Shown here piece by piece: positions 1-8,090 of a DNA stretch of 11,170 nt. How positions within the stretch are numbered: the stretch's first letter is position 1; every line of letters starts with the position of its first letter. The notes under the pieces were generated by a model, which saw nothing but the letters and a program-made list of their open reading frames with translations, searched no databases and was not told the DNA's origin. Origin of the DNA: Proteiniphilum sp. UBA5267 (lineage in GTDB: Bacteria; Bacteroidota; Bacteroidia; Bacteroidales; Dysgonomonadaceae); NCBI GenBank assembly GCA_002411515.1, contig DHTF01000035.1, positions 8,025 through 19,194 of the forward strand, written 5' to 3'. Both the position numbers and the translations under genes were made by a program.

Positions 1-612
1 TTTTACCATGCCGATGCCGAAGTGGCAAAAAAAGCGGTGAAAGCATGCTACGAAGGTGGCATCCGTACTTTCGAGTTCACCAACCGGGGCGACTTTGCCC
101 ATGAGGTGTTTGCAGAACTGGTGAAGTGGGCCGACAAGGAGTGTCCTGAAATGGTCCTGGGAATCGGTTCCATTGTCGACGCACCCACCGCAGCGCTCTA
201 CATCCAGCTGGGAGCCAACTTCGTTGTGGGCCCCCTGCTAAACCCCGACATCTTTAAAGTATGTAACCGCCGGCAGATAGCCTACTCACCCGGTTGTGCC
301 ACCACCAGTGAAATAGGGCTGGCCCAGGAGCTGGGTGCCGAAATCGTGAAGGTGTTCCCGGGTGGTAACGTGGGAGGTCCCTCCTTCGTGAAAAATATCA
401 AAGGCCCCATGCCCTGGTCCAAGATTATGGTAACTGGCGGCGTGGAACCGACTGAAGAGAATCTTTCAGCCTGGTTCAAAGCCGGCGTAACTGCCGTGGG
501 GATGGGATCAAACCTTTTTCCCAAAGAGGTGTTGAAAAACGGAGAGTGGGAAAAAATTACCCAATTATGCCGAAATAGCATCGCCATCGTGAAGAACAGA
601 CAACACACATAA
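1..612 (+). CDS. eda: KDPG/KHG aldolase, 5' end cut by window
   Basis: Class I aldolase that splits 2-keto-3-deoxy-6-phosphogluconate into pyruvate and glyceraldehyde-3-phosphate (the family also acts on 4-hydroxy-2-oxoglutarate), the last step of uronate and Entner-Doudoroff catabolism; cytoplasmic. The frame is open from base 1 ([13 protein letters not shown]...), so the GTG at 22 is internal and the true start lies upstream. The family glutamate is in RTFEFTNRG (codon 73-75). The Schiff-base lysine is in [13 protein letters not shown] (AAG at 349-351). The phosphate-binding MVTGGVEP and VGMGSNLF segments follow. About 203 residues are visible, close to the usual 210-225, so only a short N-terminus is missing. 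The stop is 19 nt before the MFS transporter, which implies one operon, probably with a KDG kinase or uronate enzymes off the left edge. Confidence 0.92.
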   Translation, partial: FYHADAEVAKKAVKACYEGGIRTFEFTNRGDFAHEVFAELVKWADKECPEMVLGIGSIVDAPTAALYIQLGANFVVGPLLNPDIFKVCNRRQIAYSPGCATTSEIGLAQELGAEIVKVFPGGNVGGPSFVKNIKGPMPWSKIMVTGGVEPTEENLSAWFKAGVTAVGMGSNLFPKEVLKNGEWEKITQLCRNSIAIVKNRQHT

Positions 613-631
613 ACCAAATATCAAAAAAATC

Positions 632-2095
632 ATGAGTAATCTACAACAAGGAAATGCCAAGATGACCAACCAGCGATGGACGATTGTGGTCATGCTATTT
701 ATGGCGACCACCGTCAACTATCTCGACCGGCAGGTTTTGTCACTCACCTGGGCCGACTTTATTGCCCCTGAGTTCCATTGGACCAACAGTGACTACGGAA
801 CCATTACCGGACTCTTCTCTATTTTCTATGCCGTATCCATGCTCTTCGCAGGTAAATTTGTGGACTGGATGGATACAAAAAAAGGATTCCTCTGGGCTAT
901 CGGTGTATGGTCGTTTGGAGCCGTCCTGCACGCTTTCTGCGGACTGCTCACTGCAGGTTTCACTGCCGGTGAGTGGACACTTAGCTTCTCGGGAGCGCGC
1001 GAAGCCATCGGCGCAGTCGGTGATGTGTCGCTGGTGGTATCGGTCAGCGTCACCCTTTTCGTATTTGCACGTCTGGTCCTCGCCATCGGTGAAGCAGGCA
1101 ACTTCCCTGCTGCTATCAAAGCTACAGCCGAATATTTCCCCAAGAAGGATAGAGCCTATGCCACCAGCATCTTCAATTCAGGTGCTCAGATTGGTGCCCT
1201 GCTGGCACCCCTTACCATCCCCTTTATTGCCAAAGCATGGGGCTGGGAAATGGCTTTTGTCGTGATTGGAGCACTCGGCTTTGTATGGATGGGCTTCTGG
1301 GTGTTTATCTATCACAAGCCGGAAAAGAACAAGAAAGTAAATGCCCTAGAGTTGGCTTATATCAACCAGGATGATGCCACCGATGCTGCAGAAGGAAGAA
1401 CGAAGGTGGACGAGCATGCTGGTAAAAAAGTCTCTTTCAAGAAAGCATTCAAATACAAACAGACCTGGTCTTTTGCTGTGGGCAAATTTCTAACCGACGG
1501 AGTGTGGTGGTTCCTGCTTTTCTGGATACCGGCATACCTGAGTGCAGTTTACGGGCTCGATTCCACGCAGAGTGCACCGCACGTATTTGTGGTATACGCC
1601 ATTTCCATGATCTCCGTTTTTGCAGCTGGCTACTTCCCGGCTTACTTTATGAACAAGAAAAAGCTGGATCCCTATCAAGGACGCATGCGGGCCATGTTGC
1701 TCTTTGCCTTCTTCCCACTGCTGATCCTACTGGCACAGCCGCTGGGTGGTTTATCGGTATGGTTGCCGGTAATCATCATCGGTATCGCTGCCGCCGCACA
1801 CCAGTCCTGGTCGGCCAACATCTTCACCACCGTGAGTGACATGTTCCCGAAACATGCCGTGGGTACCATTACCGGCATCGGCGGTATGGCCGGCGGTGTG
1901 GGCTCCTTCTTCATCAACAAGAGCTCCGGCGTGCTGTTCGACCATGCAGCCAACACAAACATGAAATTCCTTGGCTATGAAGGAATCGAATCAGGTTATT
2001 TCATCATCTTCATCTTCTGTGCCATCGCCTATCTGCTGGGATGGACCATCATGAAGTCACTGGTGCCAAAATATCAGCTGATTACCGATATGTAA
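632..2095 (+). CDS. MFS hexuronate-type transporter (ACS family)
   Basis: Twelve-helix inner-membrane symporter of the anion:cation symporter branch of MFS, which includes ExuT (hexuronates) and DgoT (galactonate). Visible signatures are ATTVNYLDRQVLS in helix 1 (residues 25-37), the motif-A-like GKFVDWMDTKKG loop (74-85), and ARLVLAIGEAGNFPAAIKAT (146-165) followed by EYFPKKDRAYATSIFNSG. The second half begins near residue 276, after a charged cytoplasmic linker. Residues about 108-135 make a longer loop between early helices than in the E. coli proteins. At 487 aa it is slightly long for the family. A second ATG at 662 (residue 11) has AAGGAA eight bases upstream (648-653) and is a credible alternative start, since RWTIVVMLF begins just after it. 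Its position 19 nt behind the aldolase gene suggests uptake of galacturonate or glucuronate; the exact substrate is inferred from context. Confidence 0.9.
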   Translation: MSNLQQGNAKMTNQRWTIVVMLFMATTVNYLDRQVLSLTWADFIAPEFHWTNSDYGTITGLFSIFYAVSMLFAGKFVDWMDTKKGFLWAIGVWSFGAVLHAFCGLLTAGFTAGEWTLSFSGAREAIGAVGDVSLVVSVSVTLFVFARLVLAIGEAGNFPAAIKATAEYFPKKDRAYATSIFNSGAQIGALLAPLTIPFIAKAWGWEMAFVVIGALGFVWMGFWVFIYHKPEKNKKVNALELAYINQDDATDAAEGRTKVDEHAGKKVSFKKAFKYKQTWSFAVGKFLTDGVWWFLLFWIPAYLSAVYGLDSTQSAPHVFVVYAISMISVFAAGYFPAYFMNKKKLDPYQGRMRAMLLFAFFPLLILLAQPLGGLSVWLPVIIIGIAAAAHQSWSANIFTTVSDMFPKHAVGTITGIGGMAGGVGSFFINKSSGVLFDHAANTNMKFLGYEGIESGYFIIFIFCAIAYLLGWTIMKSLVPKYQLITDM

Positions 2096-2110
2096 TCTCA
2101 TCGCATTGTG

Positions 2111-2131
2111 CCACCACCTCCAAGGTAGTGG
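2111..2131 (+). other. small hairpin ahead of terminator
   Basis: CCACCACCT and AGGTAGTGG pair with one mismatch around a CCA loop, starting 15 nt after the transporter stop. It lies just before the stronger terminator hairpin and may protect the mRNA 3' end; the role is inferred. Confidence 0.4.
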
Positions 2132-2137
2132 ATAATG

Positions 2138-2170
2138 AAGAGAGCTGAACAGTCGTTCAGCTCTCTTTTT
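2138..2170 (+). terminator. Rho-independent terminator after MFS gene
   Basis: AGAGAGCTGAAC (2139-2150) and GTTCAGCTCTCT (2155-2166) form a perfect 12-bp stem with a 4-nt loop (AGTC), followed by TTTT. It ends the eda-transporter operon. It sits between convergent genes; in the - direction the stem is followed only by a weak T run, so it probably works mainly on the + strand. Confidence 0.88.
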
Positions 2171-2224
2171 AGTTTTGTGTAGGAACGATCTCCGATATAC
2201 GGGTCAGGAACAGAAGAGGCTTCA

Positions 2225-3829
2225 TCAGAATTGTCGATCCATATAATAGAGACCTTTCACCTCTGATCCGTTCAATGCCCTGTTATACATCCTTACATCA
2301 TCGATTGCCCCTTTAAAATAACGACCTGTTCCAAAAAGAGAGCCGAAAAATATAGGATTATTGCTTAGTGTATTGATAACATCATCTCTTGTTTTTCGTC
2401 CAACTTCGGTGATCAAACTACCATTCACATAGTATCTTACACCCGTGGTGAGTGTCAGGTTAGCTCCACCGGTAAATACAATAGTATAAAAATTCCAGAT
2501 AGTAGATGTAATCGCATTCGATTTCTTTCCCAGGTTCGACCATGAAATATCACAAATCATTTCACCGATTGCCAGACTCACTTCAAATCGACCGCCATAG
2601 GCCTCAGTTGAACCACCATAGCTCAAAATTGTCTGTTCTGAAGCAGACAATGCATCCGCTTTTGCCCAGAAGGAGAAAGTACGTGCGCCGGTGCCAGTAA
2701 TTCCCGGAGAGACACATTTGATATAGTCACCGCTATTGCCGTTGAATTGGTAAGCACTGTTGTTGTTGCCTTTCCGGTCGGCGGTGAGTGTCACGTTCCC
2801 GTATACGGTTCCGTCGTTGGTACCCACCACATCCTCGGCATTGCCATCGAAGGGCCAGTACCCTGTCAGTCCGCTGTCGGTCGGGATCTTGATATATCTG
2901 AACCGGCTACCATCGTACACCATTTTGAGGCGGTAGTACTTCCCCGCTTGCATGGCCCTGGCATAAATCGCCTCGGTAAATAACGACCCATTGATATCTT
3001 TGATATCCATTAATTTGGAGGTGTCTAAAGGGTCAATCTCATTGCCTGGCACAACCCAGCGATAGAGTTTGAGCGAACCACCCGCGGCGATAGTGGTTCC
3101 GGTAGGGGGTAAATAGACCAGCTCTGTACCGGCGTAGGCGTTGGTAAAGCTGTTGGCTGCCACGTCGAAGGTAGCCTGTCCGGAGCTGTTCCGAAGCCAG
3201 TTATAACCCTTATCGGCGCTGGAGAGAGTGATCTGACCCACGCTCACAGGGACTGCTGAATCGTTATAGATCCAAACGGAAAAGATGGAACCGAGATGAC
3301 TGAAGGAAACCTGCGGGGAGGTGGTCTCCGTGATGTTCTCTGCCGCAAACCGCATCACACTGACCTGTTCTAAATCATCCAGTGTGATGGAGGTTGATGC
3401 CGCTGGAGACGGGAATAGCACCGTTTTACTATTCACCGCTGAAAAGGATGCTCCATAGACACCGTACAAACTGAACGTTCCGCTGATATCCGCAGGGATC
3501 GCCATTGAGAAATCGGCTCTCTTCCCGTCGGTACTAATGTTGGTTGCTGCCACATCATTTACTGTCCTGATGGTGCCTCCATCGCTACTCACAAAACAGA
3601 GATTGATCTTATCACCCTCTTTCCATCTCACAGAGATCGATCCCTCCTCCGTCTCGCTCATAACAAGCCGGGTGTTGCTCTTTGTACCATTCTCATCGGG
3701 CATTGCCACTTTCACAACCAGCGTGCGTGAATCCTGCTTTTCAGTCTCCTGTACATCCGGAATCTCGGGGCTGCTGCAACCCGACAGCAGCAATGCGGCT
3801 GCAAATGACAATAAAAGTAAATTCTTCAT
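2225..3829 (-). CDS. lipoprotein: fimbrillin-like domain plus LamG-like domain
   Basis: Predicted surface or periplasmic lipoprotein of 534 aa. The N-terminus MKNLLLLSFAAALLLSGCSS is a signal peptide with a lipobox, lipidated cysteine C18. Residues about 35-310 resemble fimbrillin-like (Mfa-like) domains of Bacteroidota: SISVRWKEGDKINL (64-77), GKRADFSMAIPADISGTFSLYGVYG (102-126), FSHLGSIFSVWIYND (176-190), LVYLPPTG (237-244). Residues about 318-534 form a LamG/concanavalin A-like jelly roll opening with GLTGYWPFDGNAEDVVGTND and closing with FKGAIDDVRMYNRALNGSEV, the standard end of that fold; such domains usually bind carbohydrate or protein. Ligand unknown. The gene ends at 2225, converging on the MFS gene, and is separated from the next - strand unit by about 400 bp containing a terminator, so it probably has its own promoter. 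No Shine-Dalgarno is seen before the ATG. Confidence 0.85.
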   Translation of the reverse strand: MKNLLLLSFAAALLLSGCSSPEIPDVQETEKQDSRTLVVKVAMPDENGTKSNTRLVMSETEEGSISVRWKEGDKINLCFVSSDGGTIRTVNDVAATNISTDGKRADFSMAIPADISGTFSLYGVYGASFSAVNSKTVLFPSPAASTSITLDDLEQVSVMRFAAENITETTSPQVSFSHLGSIFSVWIYNDSAVPVSVGQITLSSADKGYNWLRNSSGQATFDVAANSFTNAYAGTELVYLPPTGTTIAAGGSLKLYRWVVPGNEIDPLDTSKLMDIKDINGSLFTEAIYARAMQAGKYYRLKMVYDGSRFRYIKIPTDSGLTGYWPFDGNAEDVVGTNDGTVYGNVTLTADRKGNNNSAYQFNGNSGDYIKCVSPGITGTGARTFSFWAKADALSASEQTILSYGGSTEAYGGRFEVSLAIGEMICDISWSNLGKKSNAITSTIWNFYTIVFTGGANLTLTTGVRYYVNGSLITEVGRKTRDDVINTLSNNPIFFGSLFGTGRYFKGAIDDVRMYNRALNGSEVKGLYYMDRQF

Positions 3830-4184
3830 ATGCTATCCATTTTTTTACATTATCCTGTAATTGCTCACCCTCTCCTCACTCCTTGGTCTGTGTAATGCTT
3901 CTGACAGAATAGTCAGCTTCTCTTTCTTCTGAATTGCCTGAATCTCTTCTCTGCCGAAGGCTTCCAACAAAATGAAGGAGGTGAATAAAAAACAAAATAA
4001 TACAATGTTTTCATGATTTATATTCGATTCGATCTGTCTCTTATTTGATCATTCTGACTTATTATTAAAAGGTTGCATATTTGCGTCCATAAAAATAGCA
4101 AGAAAATCAATAATGAACCAGCAAAAAAAGGATAGAATATATATCAAATTGTAAAAAAGATTGTCATATTGTAAAAAAAACAAT
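3830..4184. other. AT-rich intergenic region, no gene supported
   Basis: This stretch separates the lipoprotein gene from the damaged repeat-protein gene; both are on -. It must hold the lipoprotein promoter, but no good TAnnTTTG with a spaced TTTG is found; the closest are one-mismatch boxes at 3968-3975 and 3993-4000. The sequence ATTGTAAAAAA occurs twice about 20 bp apart (near 4148 and 4168). No ORF or RNA gene can be supported. Confidence 0.5.
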
Positions 4185-4200
4185 TTTTCTCCGGAGAAAA
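4173..4200 (-). terminator. candidate terminator after repeat-protein fragment
   Basis: A perfect 16-bp palindrome, TTTTCTCCGGAGAAAA (4185-4200), is followed on the - strand by AATTG and a run of eight T (4180-4173). It lies about 38 nt past the stop of the repeat-protein frame. The stem can be at most 6-7 bp because the centre must open into a loop, so it is weaker than the other terminators here. The palindrome could instead be a protein site. Confidence 0.55.
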
Positions 4201-4237
4201 GGCGCTCATTGCCAGCAAACGGCGGGTGTCGTTTCTT

Positions 4238-5125
4238 CTACTCTCTCTTTTCCAGCCGGATCATACCGTCAGTACCGGTAAAAGCGACATAGGTATCTAC
4301 TCCACTTTGTGCTACCACCGCCACCGTACCGCTTTTCAGCGTTACGCCCAGCAGCTCATCTGCTTCCGTACCATACTTGACAAAAAGTTCCGCTGTGCTA
4401 CTGAAACCACCTAGCACCCTGACACCCGGTAAGGGCAACAGCGTTGCCGGATTGGCAAATGTGTTGGAGAGAGTGGTGGTCACCGTCTGAAGATTGGCAA
4501 AAACTAATGGTGGCACCACTGACGGTAAGCTCTGAGGTCGTGATCACGTTCCCTGTTTTGTAGAAAGCCACTACATTGGTCCCGTCGAAGCCGATATCGT
4601 AAATATCCTCACTGTCTGTTCCATAAGTACTCCCTGCCGTTCCTGATGCTGTGGCTGATTTTAACAATACCTGATAGGTGTTATCCGTACCAGCATAAAG
4701 ACTCCTGTAGTAATCCTGATGATGTGTCAGGATGTAATATTGCCTGACAGCGTTAACAGCTATACGTGAACCCTTGTTGTAATAGTGGGCAATTTTATAG
4801 GACTGCTCCCAACCATCATAATAGCCATTATAGATTAATGTTTTTACAAAACTCCCACTGCTGTTGACTGCATACATGATATCGGGATGGTCGGTATAGT
4901 CGCCCGTGTTTCCCTTTGTATCGGTATAGGTTACATGTGCGAATCCACTTGCATCGACTGCAATATCGGGTTTGGAGCAGGTGCCGCTGTTGTTTGATTC
5001 GATATAGACAGGCGAGGTGGGTCCTTCACCATCGCTGGTAATGTAGACAATCTTACCATCGGTCGTCACGTACACTATATGGGGATTGTTGTTTGCATCC
5101 ATCGCGATACGAGGATCACTACCGC
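4238..5125 (-). pseudogene. secreted repeat (propeller-like) protein, 5'-truncated and frameshifted
   Basis: C-terminal part of a protein made of about 50-residue repeats that look like beta-propeller blades: PRIAMDANNNPHIVY, KPDIAVDASGFAHVTY, SRIAVNAVRQYYILT and YDIGFDGTNVVAFY. Sialidase Asp-boxes are not evident, and the family cannot be named. Reading is in two frames. The first runs from about 5125 to the slippage point and would otherwise stop at 4398. The second runs on to the TAG at 4238. They join smoothly if one base is removed from the A5 run at 4499-4503, giving SGATISFANLQTVTTTLSN. About 290 residues then read through, ending GTDGMIRLEKRE. There is no signal peptide or native start: the upstream end runs directly into susC sequence in another frame. 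The ATG at 5102 lies inside the first visible repeat and is unlikely to be a true start. Likely a nonfunctional remnant unless the assembly is wrong. Confidence 0.75.
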
Positions 5126-6844
5126 ACGACCGAAGAAGGAAGCCATGGCACTGCTGCCGAAACCAGAAGTAATCAGCGGATCGGTACCAAGACTGGGGTT
5201 CTTGATCTCATTCGAAGGCAACGCGGAAGCAGTCACGCTCTGGTATTCATAAGATGATTCCCACATCTCCTGTCCGAGCATCACTGTATAGTCATGTTTA
5301 TCGATTTTTCTGGAGTAGGTAAGATAATTCTTCAGCTGCCAGAACAGGTTGTCATTCTTCTGGATGGAGCTCATGTTTTTCTCTCTGCTCCAGTTGCCAT
5401 AGCGTACAGCGGGTTCAAAACGTTCACCGCGTGAGTTGCCAATGTCGAAACCCAGCTCGCTATGCCACACCAGGTTTTCCAACGGTGTGACATCGGCGAA
5501 GATGCTGCCGTTGAGTTTATTTCTTCCCAGAAGGATGTCCTCATCGAGTACCATGGCAATAGGGTTGATGCGGGTATATCCTTCGCGGATGACGGAAGCA
5601 TAATTTCCATCAAGGTCATAAATAGGTATATCGGGAGGAGTCAGCAGGGAGTAGTTGATCACACCTTCCTGACTGTCGGCCAGCCCCAGTCGCTCATCAG
5701 TCTGTGAGTACATGGCATTGAGTCCCAGCTTCAGCCATTTCTTCAACTGCGAATCAAGGTTTGCACGAAAAGAGTAACGATTGAAGTTGGTGCCAATGAT
5801 GGTACCATCCTGTTTCATAAAAGAACCCGATACAAAGTAGCGAACTACATCGGTACCACCTTGTGCTGAGAGCTGATGTTGCTGCATGGGCGCTCGGCGG
5901 AAGACGGCATCCTGCCAGTTGGTACCATTGCCAAGCAGTGACGGGTCGGCAAATTCAGGTCGGTTGTCAGAGAGGGAAACCTGGTTGCTGTATTCGGCAA
6001 ACTCCCGCAGGTTCATCATGTCCACACGGGCAGCCTGACGCTGCACACCATACATCCCCTCATAGGTAAACTTGGCTTCTCCCGCTTTACCCCGCTTGGT
6101 TGTGATGAGCACCACTCCGTTGGCACCCTGTGCCCCGTAAATAGCGGTGGCCGAGGCGTCCTTCAATATCTCCATCGAAAGGATATCGGAAGGGTTGATG
6201 GTAGAGAGCGGGGAGATTGTGGAGATAGGGCTGTTGCCCAGTGCATCACCCAGGCCAAAGTCAGCACCACTCCTGCCTCCGCCCTGTACAATCACCCCAT
6301 CGATCACATAAAGGGGTTCTGCATTGGCGTTAATGGTAGATTGTCCACGCACACGAATGGATACAGAGGAGCCCGGCGCACCGGAAGTCATCACCGATGT
6401 CACACCGGCGGCACGTCCCTGCAGTGCCTGATCGAGGTTGGTGATCACCGACCCCTTGATGGCGTCTTCTCCCACAGTGACAGAAGCGCCGGAAATATCG
6501 CTTTTCCGCATGGTACCATATCCCACCACCACCACTTCGTCCAGTAGCTCGGTATCTTCGTTCATTTCGAGATTGAGCGTGGAGCGGTTTCCGACTGATA
6601 CCTCCAATGTTTCGTAACCGATGGAGGAGATCACCAGTACCGGGTTGGAGGTGGTCAGCCTCAGTGTAAACCTGCCGTCGATATCGGTTACCGTACCGTT
6701 GGCAGTTCCTTTTTCAATGATATTGACACCAATCATTGCAGTGCGATCCTTGCTGTCAATAACAGTTCCTGAAACGCTACGCTGCTGTGCCATTAATTGC
6801 AGGCTCATGATCAGAGCCATGATTAACACAAAGATGTTTTTCAT
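5075..6844 (-). pseudogene. susC: SusC-type TonB-dependent outer-membrane transporter, C-terminal half missing
   Basis: SusC proteins import glycan fragments across the outer membrane with a SusD lid and TonB energy. Seen here: signal peptide (1-20, ending SLQLMAQ), carboxypeptidase-regulatory-like domain (about 23-95, SVSGTVIDSKDRTAMIGVNI), TonB-box region LDEVVVVGYGTMRKSDISGA (101-120), plug domain (about 120-250, including GAPGSSVSIRVRGQSTINAN and GANGVVLITTKRGKAG), then the first strands of the barrel. Family proteins are about 1000 residues; here homology stops at FFGR (570-573, codon ending 5126), followed by 16 unrelated residues and a stop at 5075. From about 5125 leftward the DNA encodes a different protein in another frame. 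The promoter at 6888-6918 is intact, and an araC-type gene lies 272 nt upstream. No susD follows. Either deletion product or assembly chimera; a functional transporter is not expected. Confidence 0.88.
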
Positions 6845-6887
6845 ATAACATTAATTATCATTAATAAATAGTCACATTACCAGTTTA

Positions 6888-6918
6888 CAAATGTAAAGTC
6901 AACCACAATAAGATTCAA
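6888..6918 (-). promoter_or_regulatory. Bacteroidetes-type promoter of susC
   Basis: On the - strand TACATTTG (6895-6888) is an exact TAnnTTTG -7 box, with TTG (6918-6916) 20 nt upstream as a partial -33 element. Transcription would begin near 6880, leaving a leader of about 35 nt before the susC ATG. The -7 box lies in the small dyad TTTACAAATGTAAA (6884-6897), which could also be bound by a regulator. Confidence 0.65.
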
Positions 6919-7116
6919 GTATTATCTTATCTTTTTTTAATACTTTTTTTACTTAAAGTCGTCGATTTAATCGGGGAAGAATCTCATCATTAACTTACAA
7001 ATCAATTTATTAAATAATTATCATGAAATGATATGTGGCGCGTGAAACAATAATTAATGACAAAAAAATGGTATTAATTTAACAAGAATAACAAAAAAAG
7101 GAGAGAGAGTGAAAAG

Positions 7117-8007
7117 TTAAATAATCAATTTTGTTTTCCGATAATTCTCGCGAAACTCCTTGGGTGAGCAATCTTTTCTTTTTTTGAAAATACGGTTGAA
7201 ATTGGAGAGGTTATTGAATCCGCAATCATAGCAGATCTCGCTGATGGAGTTGGTGGTATCTACCAGCAGCCTGATTGCATTGCCCAGCCTGACATCAATG
7301 ATGTGGTCTGAGACGGTTTTACCTGTACGCAATTTGAAAAAACGGCTCAATGCCACCGGTGTCATTCCCACGATGTGGGACAGATCGTCGAGCCTGATCT
7401 CCTCTCGGTAATGATGATTGATATATTCATAAATCTTGCGTACCCTCCTGCTATCGGTATTATCCTCGATATGGGCAAAGGAGGAGCTGGCGAGTGTATG
7501 GCAGTTGTCACAAAGAGAGAGTTCGTAAAGGATGGTCAACAACTTTATTACGGCATGAAAACCGGATTTCTCTGCGGAAAGGGTATCAAGCATCGGATAA
7601 ACCTTCATGATGGTTTCCATGGGGAAGTTGATACCTTTTTGTGCATTACTGAGCATTTGCCGAATACTGCTAAACTGATTCTTGTGAATAAAGTTACCGA
7701 AAAAGAGGTCTTTAGAAAACTGGATGGTAATTTCCCGGATATTTTTGGAGGTGCACTGATGCTGTTCCCATACGTGTTCTAATTCGTCACCTGCAATTAA
7801 TGTAAGATCCCAATTGCCGATGATCTCAACGGAGTCGCCCACGATACGTCTAACCCCCTCGGCATTTTCTACATAGTTGATCTCGAATTCGCTGTGTGAA
7901 TGCAAAGGATAGGTAAATTCCGACTTTCTGCGGTCGGCAATATAAAAGCAGTCCTTGTCTGATAAAGGAGTGATTTCATGCAAAATATGACCGATGTGTT
8001 CGTTCAT
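7117..8007 (-). CDS. AraC-family transcriptional regulator
   Basis: Cytoplasmic DNA-binding regulator of 296 aa, the usual length for the family. The N-terminal part is a cupin-like sensor domain (about 20-100) with FTYPLHSHSEFEINYV (31-46), typical of AraC regulators that sense sugars or related ligands. The C-terminal part holds two helix-turn-helix units: IRLDDLSHIVGMTPVALSRFFK (204-225) and SISEICYDCGFNNLSNFNRIFKK (254-276), followed by SPKEFRENYRK. It is upstream of susC on the same strand with a 272-nt gap that contains the susC promoter, so it is probably a separate transcript and the likely activator of that locus. Motif repeats at 8091-8222 may be its own operator. The gap on its downstream side (6845-7116) is AT-rich and carries only weak AT hairpins besides the susC promoter. 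Confidence 0.9.
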   Translation of the reverse strand: MNEHIGHILHEITPLSDKDCFYIADRRKSEFTYPLHSHSEFEINYVENAEGVRRIVGDSVEIIGNWDLTLIAGDELEHVWEQHQCTSKNIREITIQFSKDLFFGNFIHKNQFSSIRQMLSNAQKGINFPMETIMKVYPMLDTLSAEKSGFHAVIKLLTILYELSLCDNCHTLASSSFAHIEDNTDSRRVRKIYEYINHHYREEIRLDDLSHIVGMTPVALSRFFKLRTGKTVSDHIIDVRLGNAIRLLVDTTNSISEICYDCGFNNLSNFNRIFKKRKDCSPKEFRENYRKTKLII

Positions 8008-8025
8008 TGTGGTATGGTTCGTATG

Positions 8026-8057
8026 CGTGGTTCCTCTTGGCCTTGAACAAAGGACTC
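8026..8057 (-). pseudogene. degenerate copy of tRNA 3' end
   Basis: Ungapped match of 28 of 32 bases to 8456-8487, exactly 430 bp away and in the same orientation. It covers the tRNA acceptor 3' strand, the T arm and part of the variable loop. Mismatches at 8032, 8035, 8041 and 8049 break acceptor and T-stem pairs, and there is no 5' half, so it cannot be a working tRNA. It falls in the leader of the araC gene. Origin as an attachment-site copy or a decayed tandem tRNA is inferred. Confidence 0.8.
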
Positions 8058-8090
8058 ACATAACGTTTCTTTTATTCTTATTCAAAAATT

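Noticed and set aside
684..1265. 193-aa + strand frame inside the MFS gene
   Set aside because: It is an alternate frame of a clear 12-helix transporter, and its composition is not protein-like.
3975..3984. AAGGAGGTGA, a near-perfect Shine-Dalgarno on the + strand
   Set aside because: No reading frame of useful length follows at proper spacing; the nearest ATG (4005) opens three codons. Genes here otherwise lack such sites, so it is probably chance.
4238..6844. A functional SusC-repeat fusion protein
   Set aside because: The two parts are in different frames, no slippery site is evident at the junction, and most of the transporter barrel is missing.
7052..7079. AATTAAT/ATTAATT hairpin downstream of araC as terminator
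   Set aside because: The stem is only A-T pairs with a 14-nt loop, too weak to call in such AT-rich DNA.
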